Shown: positions 1-7,730 of the stretch, in pieces
Layout: every line of letters begins with the position of its first letter
Position numbering within the stretch: position 1 is the first letter of the stretch
NCBI GenBank assembly: GCA_012727515.1
Contig: JAAYGZ010000374.1
Span: forward strand, 1 to 17,599
DNA from: Desulfovibrionales bacterium
Lineage (GTDB): Bacteria; Desulfobacterota; Desulfovibrionia; Desulfovibrionales; Desulfomicrobiaceae
Direction: 5' to 3'
DNA length: 17,599 bases
Notes under the pieces: generated by a model
Database searches by the model: none
Told to the model about the DNA's origin: nothing
The model's input: the letters and a program-made list of their open reading frames with translations, nothing else
Position numbers and translations under genes: made by a program

Positions 1-191
1 GATCAATGATGAGTTTATAGCCACAATATGCACAAGATTCAAGATAATGATGCATTCCCCAGCACAGGTCGTAACGAAGAGAAAAGATTGGTCTTTTGTA
101 TAATAGCGACTTATTGGAAAAGATATTTCGATCAGGCATGGGTTTGCGTCAAACCCACGTCAATCTGTTGCAATGTCTTCAAATAGCTTAG
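1..191. other. AT-rich intergenic sequence, no gene seen
   Basis: I see no convincing reading frame, tRNA or other RNA gene here. A TATAAT hexamer lies at 99-104 on the plus strand but has no matching -35 box at normal spacing. A small perfect hairpin (TGGGTTTG, 3-nt loop, CAAACCCA) lies at 139-157 but is not followed by a T-run, so it is not called a terminator. The segment ends where repeat copy 1 begins. Confidence 0.5.
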
Positions 192-495
192 GGAAATGCT
201 GATTACATCGTAACAGGTCATTGCGGCCGCGAGGAATCGGAGCGGAAAGCGCTGCGCTAATCCAGAATTTTTGACATATCAGCAGGTATAGATTGCCGCG
301 TCGCTACGCTTTACCCATAGGGTATAAACTCGCAATGAACTGCCCGGATTCTGGCCAAGGCAGAAAGGACGACCACCATTGCGAACAGCCTATATGGCCC
401 ATGACAAACTCGTCCTCTATCCCTTTCCTTGCGCTCAGTGTACGTCTACACACAACTGAGACAAGCATAGGATAGCGGAATTAAGCAGCATTTCC
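192..495. repeat. Palindromic MITE-like repeat, copy 1 (expanded)
   Basis: The outer ends are imperfect inverted repeats: GGAAATGCTGATTA at 192-205, answered by TTAAGCAGCATTTCC at 481-495. Inside is a long imperfect palindrome running from GTCATTGC near 217 through AATCCAGAA near 260 and GATTGCCGCG near 291 to CTCGCAATGA near 330. This is the widespread bacterial GTCATTGCGAG...AATCC...CTCGCAATGAC type of intergenic repeat. It aligns over most of its length with copy 2 at 9418-9585, but carries 139 extra bases (337-475) just before the right end. I find no target-site duplication: the 9-bp flanks ATAGCTTAG and TCAGGGCAA differ. The right end abuts the stop codon of the phosphoesterase gene. 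Confidence 0.8.
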
Positions 496-984
496 TCAGG
501 GCAAGGTAATCCATTCCACAGTTGGAGGCTGCCCTGCTTCTAGCCGCAGTTGGGCCAGGCCCCTTTGTCCATCTCGTGGCCAAAAGACAGAGCCTGGGTT
601 GAGCAGCCACACGCCATGAGTATCCTGATGCCAATCACGAATATGTGTATGTCCATAGCAGACAATATCCACATCAACAAACTGACTTGCCACAGCCTGC
701 CCAACCTGTGATCGCGGTCCCCAACCATGGCCCATACCAATACGCACTTTGTCCGCATTTACCTCACGCAGCATGGGTAAAGAGCCACGTAGTGGTTCCA
801 TATCGCAGTTACCCTGCACTGCAAAAAAATGGGGATGGGCATTAAAAAATGCCCAGACAGATTCACTCACCATATCGCCACAATGTAAGACCATGTCCGC
901 AGTGCTGCAATAAATGGAAAAAATATGTTCCAACATTATATCAGGATAGTCCTGATGCGTGTCAGATAGCACAGTAATGATCAT
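496..984 (-). CDS. YfcE/MJ0936-type metallophosphoesterase
   Basis: A 162-residue single-domain calcineurin-like phosphodiesterase. All family metal-binding motifs are visible in order: D8-x-H10 (SDTH), GD at 36-37, GNCD at 58-61, H86 in GHGW, GHTH at 111-114, then NPGS at 129-132. This is the small YfcE/MJ0936 class, normally about 160-185 residues, which hydrolyses phosphodiesters or phosphomonoesters with Mn2+ or a similar metal; the natural substrate is generally unknown. No signal peptide, so cytoplasmic. Its ATG overlaps the stop of the upstream TonB-like gene as ATGA (981-984), implying translational coupling. It is the last gene of the minus-strand cluster. Its TGA stop (496-498) touches the end of repeat copy 1, and no other terminator is visible downstream. 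Confidence 0.88.
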   Translation of the reverse strand: MIITVLSDTHQDYPDIMLEHIFSIYCSTADMVLHCGDMVSESVWAFFNAHPHFFAVQGNCDMEPLRGSLPMLREVNADKVRIGMGHGWGPRSQVGQAVASQFVDVDIVCYGHTHIRDWHQDTHGVWLLNPGSVFWPRDGQRGLAQLRLEAGQPPTVEWITLP

Positions 985-1562
985 GATCGTTTTTCCCGGC
1001 CTGTGCCCATAACCATAAATTCACATTCCAACATGAGTTCCTCGCCAGGCCCTGCTTCCTGGCTGTATGAACCTTGTACGGTTTGTAAAAAATTGAGCAA
1101 AAAGGCTCGAAATTCCCCGGCACCACGCAAACGAGTCACTGCATAGTCTCCAATCCGCCCGTCTTCTAAAATATGCAGTCGCACAAGTGCATAACCAGCA
1201 GTGGGACAGTGGGCAGTATTCCACAACGAGCGGATAACCCGTTGCACCCTGCGTGCCCGCTCCATATCCGCTGCTGAGCGGGCAGATGATAGGCGCGTAT
1301 GCTGCTCTACAGGCGTATCCAGGGCCGGAAGGGTGGTGACAGGAGCCACATGCCGGGCTTCCATTTCCAGCGCCAGCTCACGCCAAACCCGTTCACGCAG
1401 GGAATGAGCCTGCGCCAGCTCAAGTTCCAGAATGGAGGGCTTGTCTAAATCAAGGGACAGGCTCCCTATCCACAAGGGCAGGATGTGCAGGAGCACAGAC
1501 AAAATGCCACTCAAGGCAGCCCATTGCTTTTTGCAAGGTAGCTGAGCCCGGAAAGCACTCAT
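981..1562 (-). CDS. TonB/TolA-like inner-membrane-anchored protein
   Basis: 193 residues from the ATG at 1562. This start leaves a 4-nt gap after the upstream stop; an ATG at 1610 would add 16 residues in a 44-nt overlap. Neither has a clear Shine-Dalgarno. After a short basic N-terminus, one hydrophobic segment (about residues 14-35) should anchor the protein in the inner membrane. A charged, mainly helical middle region follows. The C-terminal 80 residues resemble the TonB/TolA C-terminal fold, with the typical strand pattern around ALVRLHILEDGRIGDYAV and a closing hydrophobic strand. By analogy it would span the periplasm and contact an outer-membrane or envelope partner. No exbB/exbD or tolQ/tolR gene lies nearby, and the proline-rich linker of classical TonB is missing. 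The family assignment is inference. Confidence 0.55.
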   Translation of the reverse strand: MSAFRAQLPCKKQWAALSGILSVLLHILPLWIGSLSLDLDKPSILELELAQAHSLRERVWRELALEMEARHVAPVTTLPALDTPVEQHTRLSSARSAADMERARRVQRVIRSLWNTAHCPTAGYALVRLHILEDGRIGDYAVTRLRGAGEFRAFLLNFLQTVQGSYSQEAGPGEELMLECEFMVMGTGREKRS

Positions 1563-1566
1563 GGCA

Positions 1567-2196
1567 TTATGTGGGCTTGTTTGTATTTTTCTTGCTCCAC
1601 CACGAAGCATCAGGACGTTTAAACCACCAGTCTGTATGATCTGTTGTCAACAATGCTTCAGCGCATTCTTGAGCAATTTTTGTTTTCAGACGCAGCACAG
1701 CATGTTCCAGCCATTTGGTTGCATACGAATTACCCAGATCCTGCTCCTCTTTAAGATTTGCAATAAGATCCAGCTGATCTGCATCCTGGGCCAGACATGC
1801 TTCCAGGGAATTTTTGGCTTCTAGTTCATGCCACATGTCCAGGGCGTCCATGCGCAGACCAGTGCCTTCCAAAGCATGATTCAGGGCCTGTTCTGGGTCG
1901 CTGGTATTGTAAATATGATTGACATAGTTAAAATCTCCAATGCGTGCCTCATGCACATCATGGAACAAACACAGCAGCACTGTTCGCGCCACATCAGCTC
2001 CGCTTTTTTGTGCCAGCATATAACCAATCATGGCTGTCCGAAAACTGTGTTCAGCCACATTTTCTGCTCCAGAGCCTAAAAATTGGTATCCGGTGCGGGG
2101 AGTTTTGCGCAACATGCCAAGTTCAAAAATAAAATCTGCAATGCGCTTCCACTGGCGCAGTGTAACGCCAGTGGCATCAGGTTCGGTATTCTGCAT
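1567..2196 (-). CDS. HD-domain phosphohydrolase (YfbR/HDDC2-like)
   Basis: 209 residues from the ATG at 2196; a more upstream in-frame start would lie deep inside argJ. An HD-fold metal-dependent phosphohydrolase: H50 (AEH), H79-D80 in LFHDVHEARIGD, and D138/D140 in QDADQLDL supply the HD metal-site residues. The pattern AEHSFRTA...FHDVHE...DADQLD is that of the YfbR/HDDC2 5'-deoxynucleotidase group, so dephosphorylation of nucleoside 5'-monophosphates is the best guess, but the substrate is not proven. The C-terminus is tryptophan-rich (DWWF, SWW). The gene starts 20 nt inside the end of argJ (2177-2196). A GGAG lies 13 nt before the ATG, within argJ codons, so coupling to argJ is likely. 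Confidence 0.82.
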   Translation of the reverse strand: MQNTEPDATGVTLRQWKRIADFIFELGMLRKTPRTGYQFLGSGAENVAEHSFRTAMIGYMLAQKSGADVARTVLLCLFHDVHEARIGDFNYVNHIYNTSDPEQALNHALEGTGLRMDALDMWHELEAKNSLEACLAQDADQLDLIANLKEEQDLGNSYATKWLEHAVLRLKTKIAQECAEALLTTDHTDWWFKRPDASWWSKKNTNKPT

Positions 2197-3358
2197 TGAT
2201 CTTAATATACTCCTCAGTAAAATCCGATGCCAAAAGCGAGGCTTCTTCTGTTCCAGCGCCCAGCCATACATCAATCTCTACCATGTCACGACGCAGGGCT
2301 GATGCCAATAAGCTGTCCCAGTCTGCCTGCACCGGAGTTCCACGTTCAAAAATAAGCCTGCCCGCAATGCGCACCAAAACATCCTCAGCAACAAATGTTG
2401 CTCCGCTGCGACCCAGGGCCGCCACGATCCGCCCCCAATTGGGGTCACGACCATACAGGGCTGTTTTGACTAAAGGAGAATTGCCCACAGCTCGGGCTGC
2501 CAGGTCAGCGTCTGCCCTGGATGCTGCCCCACGCACTGTAATGCGCATGACCTTGGTTCCGCCTTCAGCGTCCTGCACGATCATGTAAGCCAGGTCTTGG
2601 CAAACCTCCAAAAGTGCATTTTCCAGAACAGGCAGGTCTGGTTTTTCCGCCACAGCCCCTTGTCCATTGGCAAGGACAAATACACAATCATTGGTGCTGG
2701 TATCGCCATCTACTGTAATGGCGTTAAAACTCCTGGCCACACAGCGGTTAAGCGCTCGTTGCAGCCAGGGCTGATCTACCTGGGCATCACAGAGAATACA
2801 GCCCAGCATCGTGGCCATGTCAGGGCAGATCATGCCTGCGCCCTTGCAAAATCCTGCCAGGCGTACAGATCCTGTCTTAAGGTGGATTTCTCGGGCCACA
2901 ATTTTAGGAAACGTATCAGTGGTCATAATGGCGCGGGCCATATGGATTAACGTCTTGGTACCCATATTGACGACCAGCTGGGCACTGCCCTCCCGCCACA
3001 AAGGCATACGGAGTTGATCGCCAATAACTCCTGTGGATGCAGGCAGAATTTCGTTCATGCTCAGGCCTAAATCAGCGAACATGCCCAGAGTGGTCCGGCA
3101 ATTATCTAAACCCTCCAGACCAGTGCAGGCATTTGCCTGTCCAGAGTTGATAACCACGGCCCGGATGCCTGTTGGATTGGCTGCCAAAATCTCTTTGGCA
3201 ATGACTACTGGCGCGGCCTGAAAAATATTGGTGGTAAAAACACCAGCAGCAGCGGCTGGAACATCACTGCGGACCAGGGCCAGGTCATCCCGGCCTTGAC
3301 GCTTGAATCCGCATTGGGCTGTAGAAAATTGAAAGCCACGGGGCAAAGGGAGATGCAT
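2177..3358 (-). CDS. argJ: Glutamate N-acetyltransferase / amino-acid acetyltransferase
   Basis: 393 residues. ArgJ moves the acetyl group from N-acetylornithine to glutamate in the cyclic arginine pathway; bifunctional forms also make N-acetylglutamate from acetyl-CoA. Visible hallmarks are NSGQANACTG (71-80), PASTGVIG (106-113), and KGAGMICPDMATMLG (172-186), whose T183 is the autocleavage site and catalytic nucleophile separating the alpha and beta chains. GDTSTND and the GRDPNWGR segment follow in the beta chain. Length matches the family (about 390-410). The ATG at 3358 is chosen because GGAGG sits 5 nt upstream and MHLPLPRGF is a typical ArgJ beginning; an in-frame ATG at 3412 has no such site. 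Whether it is mono- or bifunctional cannot be read from the sequence. No other arg genes are in the window. Confidence 0.96.
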   Translation of the reverse strand: MHLPLPRGFQFSTAQCGFKRQGRDDLALVRSDVPAAAAGVFTTNIFQAAPVVIAKEILAANPTGIRAVVINSGQANACTGLEGLDNCRTTLGMFADLGLSMNEILPASTGVIGDQLRMPLWREGSAQLVVNMGTKTLIHMARAIMTTDTFPKIVAREIHLKTGSVRLAGFCKGAGMICPDMATMLGCILCDAQVDQPWLQRALNRCVARSFNAITVDGDTSTNDCVFVLANGQGAVAEKPDLPVLENALLEVCQDLAYMIVQDAEGGTKVMRITVRGAASRADADLAARAVGNSPLVKTALYGRDPNWGRIVAALGRSGATFVAEDVLVRIAGRLIFERGTPVQADWDSLLASALRRDMVEIDVWLGAGTEEASLLASDFTEEYIKINAEYRT

Positions 3359-3363
3359 AAAAA

Positions 3364-3368
3364 CCTCC
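3364..3368 (-). promoter_or_regulatory. Shine-Dalgarno fixing the argJ start
   Basis: GGAGG on the minus strand lies 5 nt from the ATG at 3358 and settles the start against the longer in-frame version from 3412. Confidence 0.8.
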
Positions 3369-3528
3369 ACACAAGCGAGGGTTGTAAACATGGGCACAGA
3401 TTTGCTGTGCAATGCTCAGAGAGCTCACGCACAAGGCGTGCGCACAAACCGCCGGAGCACCGGATAATTTTTCCAAGCTCCTGGCAAGCATAAACGCGCC
3501 TTACGACCGGAGCAAAAGCCCTGTCAAA

Positions 3529-5205
3529 TCAAAAGCGCTCTGCCTGCTCCGGCATCATGGCTGCGCCAAGGGCATTGCCCACTGCGTAATGAGGTGGAAA
3601 GACAACCTCTGTCTGCAGTTGGGCTGCCACGGCTGGCAGAAAAAACGGGGCTGCTGCGCCAATGCCGATCAGCGGTGCCCGGACGCGCACCAGAACATCC
3701 AGCAAAGACTCCGGATCTGGATCAAGAATGCTGCGCACCAGACTTGGCCCGTGTTCGCGCTGGGCCAGGGCCAACAAAATGGCTTTGGTTATGGCGCGTT
3801 GTGCCTGCTTGAGCACGTGCTGGCACACGTCAACAACATCTAGGTCCATAATTGTGGCCAGGGCATGGGCTGCCTTGCGTGCGGGCTGAGCATCTCCAAG
3901 GTCTAAAATTTCAAGCACATGCAAGGCATCTGTTGGTGTAAAGCCACAGGCAATAATCTGTTGATTGGCCAACAAGCGCGTGATCTGTTTTTCCACCTGC
4001 GCTTCAGCCAGACCCAGGGCGCTGCGGAGCTGCTCTGCTGTGGCCGGACCATGACTACGGAGCCAGGACACGACAGGATGAAGCTCTGGAAGGTGCATGG
4101 GCAAATCTGGCGCAACGCTCACACACTGAGAGCGTAAATCAGGCCCGATCCATACCTGGGGATCCTGCATTATTTCCAGGGCCTGGCCTGTGACATGCTG
4201 GTGAGCCTGGCACAGAGGCACAACGCGGGCAGGGCCCAGACTCAGGGCGTGCCGTGAATCCAGCGTAACTAACGAGTCACCCCCAACACCTACGGTGTAC
4301 ATTTCCACGGCCCGGACATGAGTGCGCCATTTACCAATAACCATGCCAGCGTCCTCAATAACAGGCTGGCCGTGGCGAACAAGGGTAATATCCGTGGTTG
4401 TACCGCCCACATCGACCACCACGGCCACATTGTTCGTGGCAGTGCTGGCTCCGAAAATTGCAGTGGCTGCTGGCCCACTGGCCACTGTAGAGGACGCTGC
4501 ACGCATGGCCTGAGCCAAATCCATAGCCTGGGCATCACCGCACACAATACGCACAGGACACGTTAAACCAAATTCGTGCATAGCCTGAGCAATGCTGTTC
4601 AGAAAATTCTGCATTACTGGCAACAAACGGGCATTAAGCACCGCAGTGGCGGCCCGTTCGTGCATTCCAGGGCGAGAGCTGGCCTGATGCGAACAAAACA
4701 CAGGCTTGGGGTCCATGAGTTCAATGGCTTTGGCCACAACCAGTTCATGGGTTGGGTCTTCAAAACCAAGCAGAGCGCATACAGCATATGCGTCAACATG
4801 ATCCTTCATCGCGGCAATGCCTTGCACGACAAATTCCATGCCCAGAGGCTCGGCTTCTATGCCACGCGCCTTGTGCCCGCCTGGGATATAGCGCGCTTCT
4901 CGCACCGGGACATCCAGACGCTTGTCAAACCCAATAATAAACAAACCTACTTCTGCCCCCTTGTCCTCAACCAGGGCATTGGTGGCCAGAGTGGTTGAAA
5001 CATGAACATGAGCAACCTGTTGTGGTTGTACAGTGGATTCATGCAAAACATGCTGCAGGGCAGACTTGATGGACCGGGCTGGATCATGCGCAGTGGTAGG
5101 CACTTTAAGCACATGCATGATCTCTTGGGTTGCTGCATCAAGCATTACGGCATCAGTGTAGGTGCCGCCAGTATCAATACCAATGAAAAAGGACGCACGA
5201 CTCAT
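3529..5205 (-). CDS. Hydantoinase/oxoprolinase family protein (HyuA-like)
   Basis: 558 residues. The N-terminus FIGIDTGGTYTDAV (7-20) is the first phosphate-binding loop of the Hydant_A_N domain. STTLATNALVE (70-80), SGPAAT (243-248), VVVDVGGTTTD (262-272) and VGVGGDS (305-311) follow as in the Hydantoinase_A actin-like ATPase domain. Characterised relatives (HyuA, 5-oxoprolinase, the ATPase parts of acetone and acetophenone carboxylases) use ATP to activate a cyclic amide or ketone and usually pair with a HyuB subunit. No HyuB-like gene is present, and the protein is shorter than the roughly 650-700 residues usual for HyuA, so the substrate is unknown. The start has no obvious Shine-Dalgarno, but a TATAAA lies 8 nt upstream of the ATG. 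It is probably the first gene of the cluster that continues into argJ after about 170 bp. Confidence 0.85.
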   Translation of the reverse strand: MSRASFFIGIDTGGTYTDAVMLDAATQEIMHVLKVPTTAHDPARSIKSALQHVLHESTVQPQQVAHVHVSTTLATNALVEDKGAEVGLFIIGFDKRLDVPVREARYIPGGHKARGIEAEPLGMEFVVQGIAAMKDHVDAYAVCALLGFEDPTHELVVAKAIELMDPKPVFCSHQASSRPGMHERAATAVLNARLLPVMQNFLNSIAQAMHEFGLTCPVRIVCGDAQAMDLAQAMRAASSTVASGPAATAIFGASTATNNVAVVVDVGGTTTDITLVRHGQPVIEDAGMVIGKWRTHVRAVEMYTVGVGGDSLVTLDSRHALSLGPARVVPLCQAHQHVTGQALEIMQDPQVWIGPDLRSQCVSVAPDLPMHLPELHPVVSWLRSHGPATAEQLRSALGLAEAQVEKQITRLLANQQIIACGFTPTDALHVLEILDLGDAQPARKAAHALATIMDLDVVDVCQHVLKQAQRAITKAILLALAQREHGPSLVRSILDPDPESLLDVLVRVRAPLIGIGAAAPFFLPAVAAQLQTEVVFPPHYAVGNALGAAMMPEQAERF

Positions 5206-5275
5206 GGATTTTTATAGCTCAGGCCAAATGGTGAAAAAAACAAGCTCCGCTTCAATCGCACCTGGCGTTTGACAT

Positions 5276-5309
5276 AAAAAGGCCCGGCCTTCCAGAAGAA
5301 AACCGGGCT
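5276..5309 (-). terminator. Rho-independent terminator of the tmc operon
   Basis: On the minus strand, GCCCGG (complement of 5303-5308) pairs with CCGGGC (complement of 5282-5287), closed by a G-U pair and followed directly by TTTTT (complement of 5276-5280). It lies 25 nt after the tmcA stop and ahead of the hydantoinase-like gene, so it separates the two transcription units. Confidence 0.85.
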
Positions 5310-5334
5310 GATCTTGGGTTGCTTGAGGGCGTTG

Positions 5335-5718
5335 CTACTTTATATGGCACTCGCCACAGGCCACAGGGCCTGCCTTTTTTTCCACATGGCAATTTTTACA
5401 TTGCTGGTGATAGGCTTGCCGCAAGCCCGGCTGTGTGCCCTGGGATTTTAAGGTATGACACTCGGCACAGGCCTGGTCTTCGGAACTCTGGTCTGCTGCT
5501 TTAACGCCATTTTCATAAACATGATGACAGTCAGAGCACTCCATCCCGTCCATTTCCTGATGCTCGTCGTGATCAAATGTGCTGACCGGGCGTTCCAGAG
5601 AGCCAAAAGTCTCCAGCTTGAAAACGCCTGTATCCTGAGCAAAAGCCGCGATACCGCCAAACGTGACGCAGAGCACGACAGAGCAGAAAATAACATATCC
5701 ATACAATTTATGTCTCAT
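5335..5718 (-). CDS. tmcA: Tetrahaem cytochrome c3 of the Tmc complex
   Basis: 127 residues. The N-terminus (basic MRHK, a hydrophobic stretch to about residue 26, AFAQ) is a Sec signal peptide, so the protein is periplasmic. Four haem c sites of the form CxxCH are present: C61SDCH, C84AECH, C107KNCH and C121GECH. H50, H53, H66 and H104 are candidates for the distal axial ligands, giving the bis-histidine haems of cytochrome c3. TmcA is the type II c3 that accepts electrons from hydrogenase-reduced type I c3 and passes them to the membrane complex. The mature part is rich in D and E. It follows tmcB after 9 nt, with AGGAG before the ATG, and is followed by a terminator, so it is the last gene of its operon. 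Confidence 0.92.
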   Translation of the reverse strand: MRHKLYGYVIFCSVVLCVTFGGIAAFAQDTGVFKLETFGSLERPVSTFDHDEHQEMDGMECSDCHHVYENGVKAADQSSEDQACAECHTLKSQGTQPGLRQAYHQQCKNCHVEKKAGPVACGECHIK

Positions 5719-5727
5719 CGCTCACTC

Positions 5728-7044
5728 CTAGACAGCATTTGGTTTTTCCATGCAATCGTAAATGATTTCGCCCAGGAACTTCAGTTCTATATCCAGTTTG
5801 TATTTATGGATGATATCTTCCAGGCCGCCATGACAGTTATGACAGGGAGCGATACAGACCTTGACGCCTGTTGCCCTGAGTTGTTCTGCCTTGATACGAT
5901 TGCCCTCCACACGGGCATTCTTGAAAGGCGGCCCGCAGTTAATAACACCGCCGCCAGCAGCACAGCAATAGTTGTGCTCTTTGTTTGGGTACATTTCCAC
6001 CAGATTAGTGCAAAAGGCGCGTACCACTTCGCGGGCTTTTTCGTGAAGTCCGCGCCCGCGCACCACATTGCAGGGGTCATGAAAGGTGACAGGCTCTTCA
6101 AATTTCTTGGCAACCTTGAGTTTGCCAGAGTTAAGCAGATCCCAATAAAATTCAAGAGCATGAATGACTGGAACCGGTGGCATACGCCAGCCCAGCACAC
6201 GATTGCCCGTGTCATACACGGAGCGGAACGCATGGCCACACTCGCCCATGACAATTTTTTTAACCCGCAAGCGGGCTGCAGTGTCAAAGTGCATACGTTT
6301 TAAGCGACCCATCATTTCAGAGTCGCCTGTGTACATGGCCATATCAGAATTATCCCAGCCAGGCGTGGCGGGCATGGTCCAGTCGCACCCGGTTTCATTC
6401 ATAATGGCTGCGGCCTGATAAATAAGCTGAGTCCGGAATTTTGGCTCTGGCCCAATAACCGAATACATGATCTCTGCCCCTTCTTTATCCAGCGGGATAC
6501 GTGCAGCAGGCAGTTCTTCGCGAATTTCATCTTCCTGCCAGTGCAGGGCGTCAATCCATTCGTCATCCTTCACCCACATCTGGTTCATGGTTGCAGAATG
6601 GGAATGAGCTGTGTCCTGAATATACAGGGGTGTAATTTCCAGTTTATGCGCGATGCGTCGTACCAGACTCATCATATAGGCAATATCAATACCAAATGGA
6701 CAATACTGCACACAGCGGCGACAAAGGTTGCATTCTGTCTGGGCCACTTGCACAGCCTGCTTCATAAATTCCACAGAGACTTTGCCTTTTTTGTCCAGCA
6801 TTTCCCAGATAGTCTGTTTGACTTTGCCCACTGGAGAAAAACGGGGGTCTTTGTCTCTGGACATATAAAAATGACAGGCCTCAGCGCACAGGCCACAATG
6901 GGCACAGGTTTCCACATAGGCTTTGAGACGAGCTCCGGCCTCGTTACCAAGCACGGCATTGATTGTTTTTTCAATGCGCTCCGGGGTCAGTTTTTCTGCA
7001 CCCCTGTCTATCCCTTCGTCTTGTATCCAGACGCGTTCTTTCAT
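5728..7044 (-). CDS. tmcB: HdrD-like iron-sulfur subunit of the Tmc complex
   Basis: 438 residues, cytoplasmic-facing, no signal peptide. Two [4Fe-4S] ferredoxin sites stand at C47/C50/C53/C57 and C105/C108/C111/C115. The C-terminal half carries a CCG-type cysteine motif: C325, C360-C361 (CCAAGGG) and C401-x2-C404, with spacing like the site that binds the unusual [4Fe-4S] cluster in heterodisulfide reductase HdrD/HdrB. A first CCG repeat seems reduced: only C220 and C269 (GECGHA) are visible there. TmcB is the partner of the TmcC cytochrome b, as DsrK is of DsrM. It begins 15 nt after tmcC ends, with GAGGAG before the ATG. Physiological direction and thiol/disulfide substrate, if any, are unknown. 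Confidence 0.92.
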   Translation of the reverse strand: MKERVWIQDEGIDRGAEKLTPERIEKTINAVLGNEAGARLKAYVETCAHCGLCAEACHFYMSRDKDPRFSPVGKVKQTIWEMLDKKGKVSVEFMKQAVQVAQTECNLCRRCVQYCPFGIDIAYMMSLVRRIAHKLEITPLYIQDTAHSHSATMNQMWVKDDEWIDALHWQEDEIREELPAARIPLDKEGAEIMYSVIGPEPKFRTQLIYQAAAIMNETGCDWTMPATPGWDNSDMAMYTGDSEMMGRLKRMHFDTAARLRVKKIVMGECGHAFRSVYDTGNRVLGWRMPPVPVIHALEFYWDLLNSGKLKVAKKFEEPVTFHDPCNVVRGRGLHEKAREVVRAFCTNLVEMYPNKEHNYCCAAGGGVINCGPPFKNARVEGNRIKAEQLRATGVKVCIAPCHNCHGGLEDIIHKYKLDIELKFLGEIIYDCMEKPNAV

Positions 7045-7059
7045 TGCGATCTCCTCATC

Positions 7060-7719
7060 TTACCAGTCGTTGACGTGCCGCACCATGCCAAATTCCGAAC
7101 CAATGTACCCTCTGGTCAGCGAAGCCAGGAGCATGTGACTTAAGCGGGTGAACGGAATGGCCACCAGCAGGATTTCAGCAGACAGCATGTGCAAAATGAC
7201 CATGGTCATATAATCGCCTACCTGATGGTATGCCAACACGCCTGTCAGAAACGGGGCTGTCACCAGAGCCAGCAGGCCGTAATCTGTCCAGTCAGTCACA
7301 TAGTTGACTTCAGGGCGAATCACGCGGCGCACTGCAAAGAACACGCAGACACCCAGAACCGCAAAGGCAAGAATATCAGCTACGATATCTGGAAGAGTGA
7401 CCCAGCCAATGCCGAAACCTTCTTCAATCATGATCTGATGTGCAGAAATGAAAATCAGCAGCACGAAAAAGGCGATGTGGAAGAAAAAGGCCACTCCCGT
7501 GAATACGGGATGAAGGCGCATATTCGTGGTGTTAAAGGGAATGGACCAGTTAATGATGGAACGCAGTGCGTATCTGAACGAAACATAGTTAAGTAAAACT
7601 TGGTCTTTTTGTTTGGCCACCGCCAGGGTGGACCAGATTTTATAGGCAGAACCCAAGAAAAAAATTGCCCATGCAGCCCAGGCCAGAGGGCCTGCTACCA
7701 ACAAATAGATGTCCTGCAT
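7060..7719 (-). CDS. tmcC: Cytochrome b membrane subunit of the Tmc complex
   Basis: 219 residues, NarI/DsrM-type. Five hydrophobic segments are visible at about 5-27, 70-94, 109-131, 146-164 and 172-194. H177 and H195 are 18 residues apart in the last helix, the same spacing as the two haem ligands in helix V of NarI; H70 and H81 (with H94 as an alternative) in the second helix are the likely partners, so two b haems are expected. The protein should carry electrons across the membrane between periplasmic TmcA and cytoplasmic TmcB. AAGGAGG lies just before its ATG, overlapping the region of the tmcD stop, and the gap to tmcD is 11 nt. Confidence 0.9.
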   Translation of the reverse strand: MQDIYLLVAGPLAWAAWAIFFLGSAYKIWSTLAVAKQKDQVLLNYVSFRYALRSIINWSIPFNTTNMRLHPVFTGVAFFFHIAFFVLLIFISAHQIMIEEGFGIGWVTLPDIVADILAFAVLGVCVFFAVRRVIRPEVNYVTDWTDYGLLALVTAPFLTGVLAYHQVGDYMTMVILHMLSAEILLVAIPFTRLSHMLLASLTRGYIGSEFGMVRHVNDW

Positions 7720-7730
7720 GTTTTGCCTCC

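Noticed and set aside
139..157. Hairpin TGGGTTTG/CAAACCCA as a terminator.
   Set aside because: No T-run on either side, and no gene is seen ending there.
292..345. In the repeat, CGCTACG...AAACTCGCA can be read as RY...KLA, recalling the RYDKLA end of IS5-type transposases.
   Set aside because: The same bases are one arm of the common GTCATTGC...GCAATGAC palindrome, the frame has an extra six codons, and no other transposase motif is present.
3424..3446. Small CACGC/GCGTG hairpin in the gap before argJ as a regulatory element.
   Set aside because: Only a 5-bp stem, no T-run and no recognisable operator; too weak to call.
5455..6303. A long plus-strand open frame (282 codons) opposite tmcA/tmcB.
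   Set aside because: It is antisense to two firmly identified genes and its product shows no family features.
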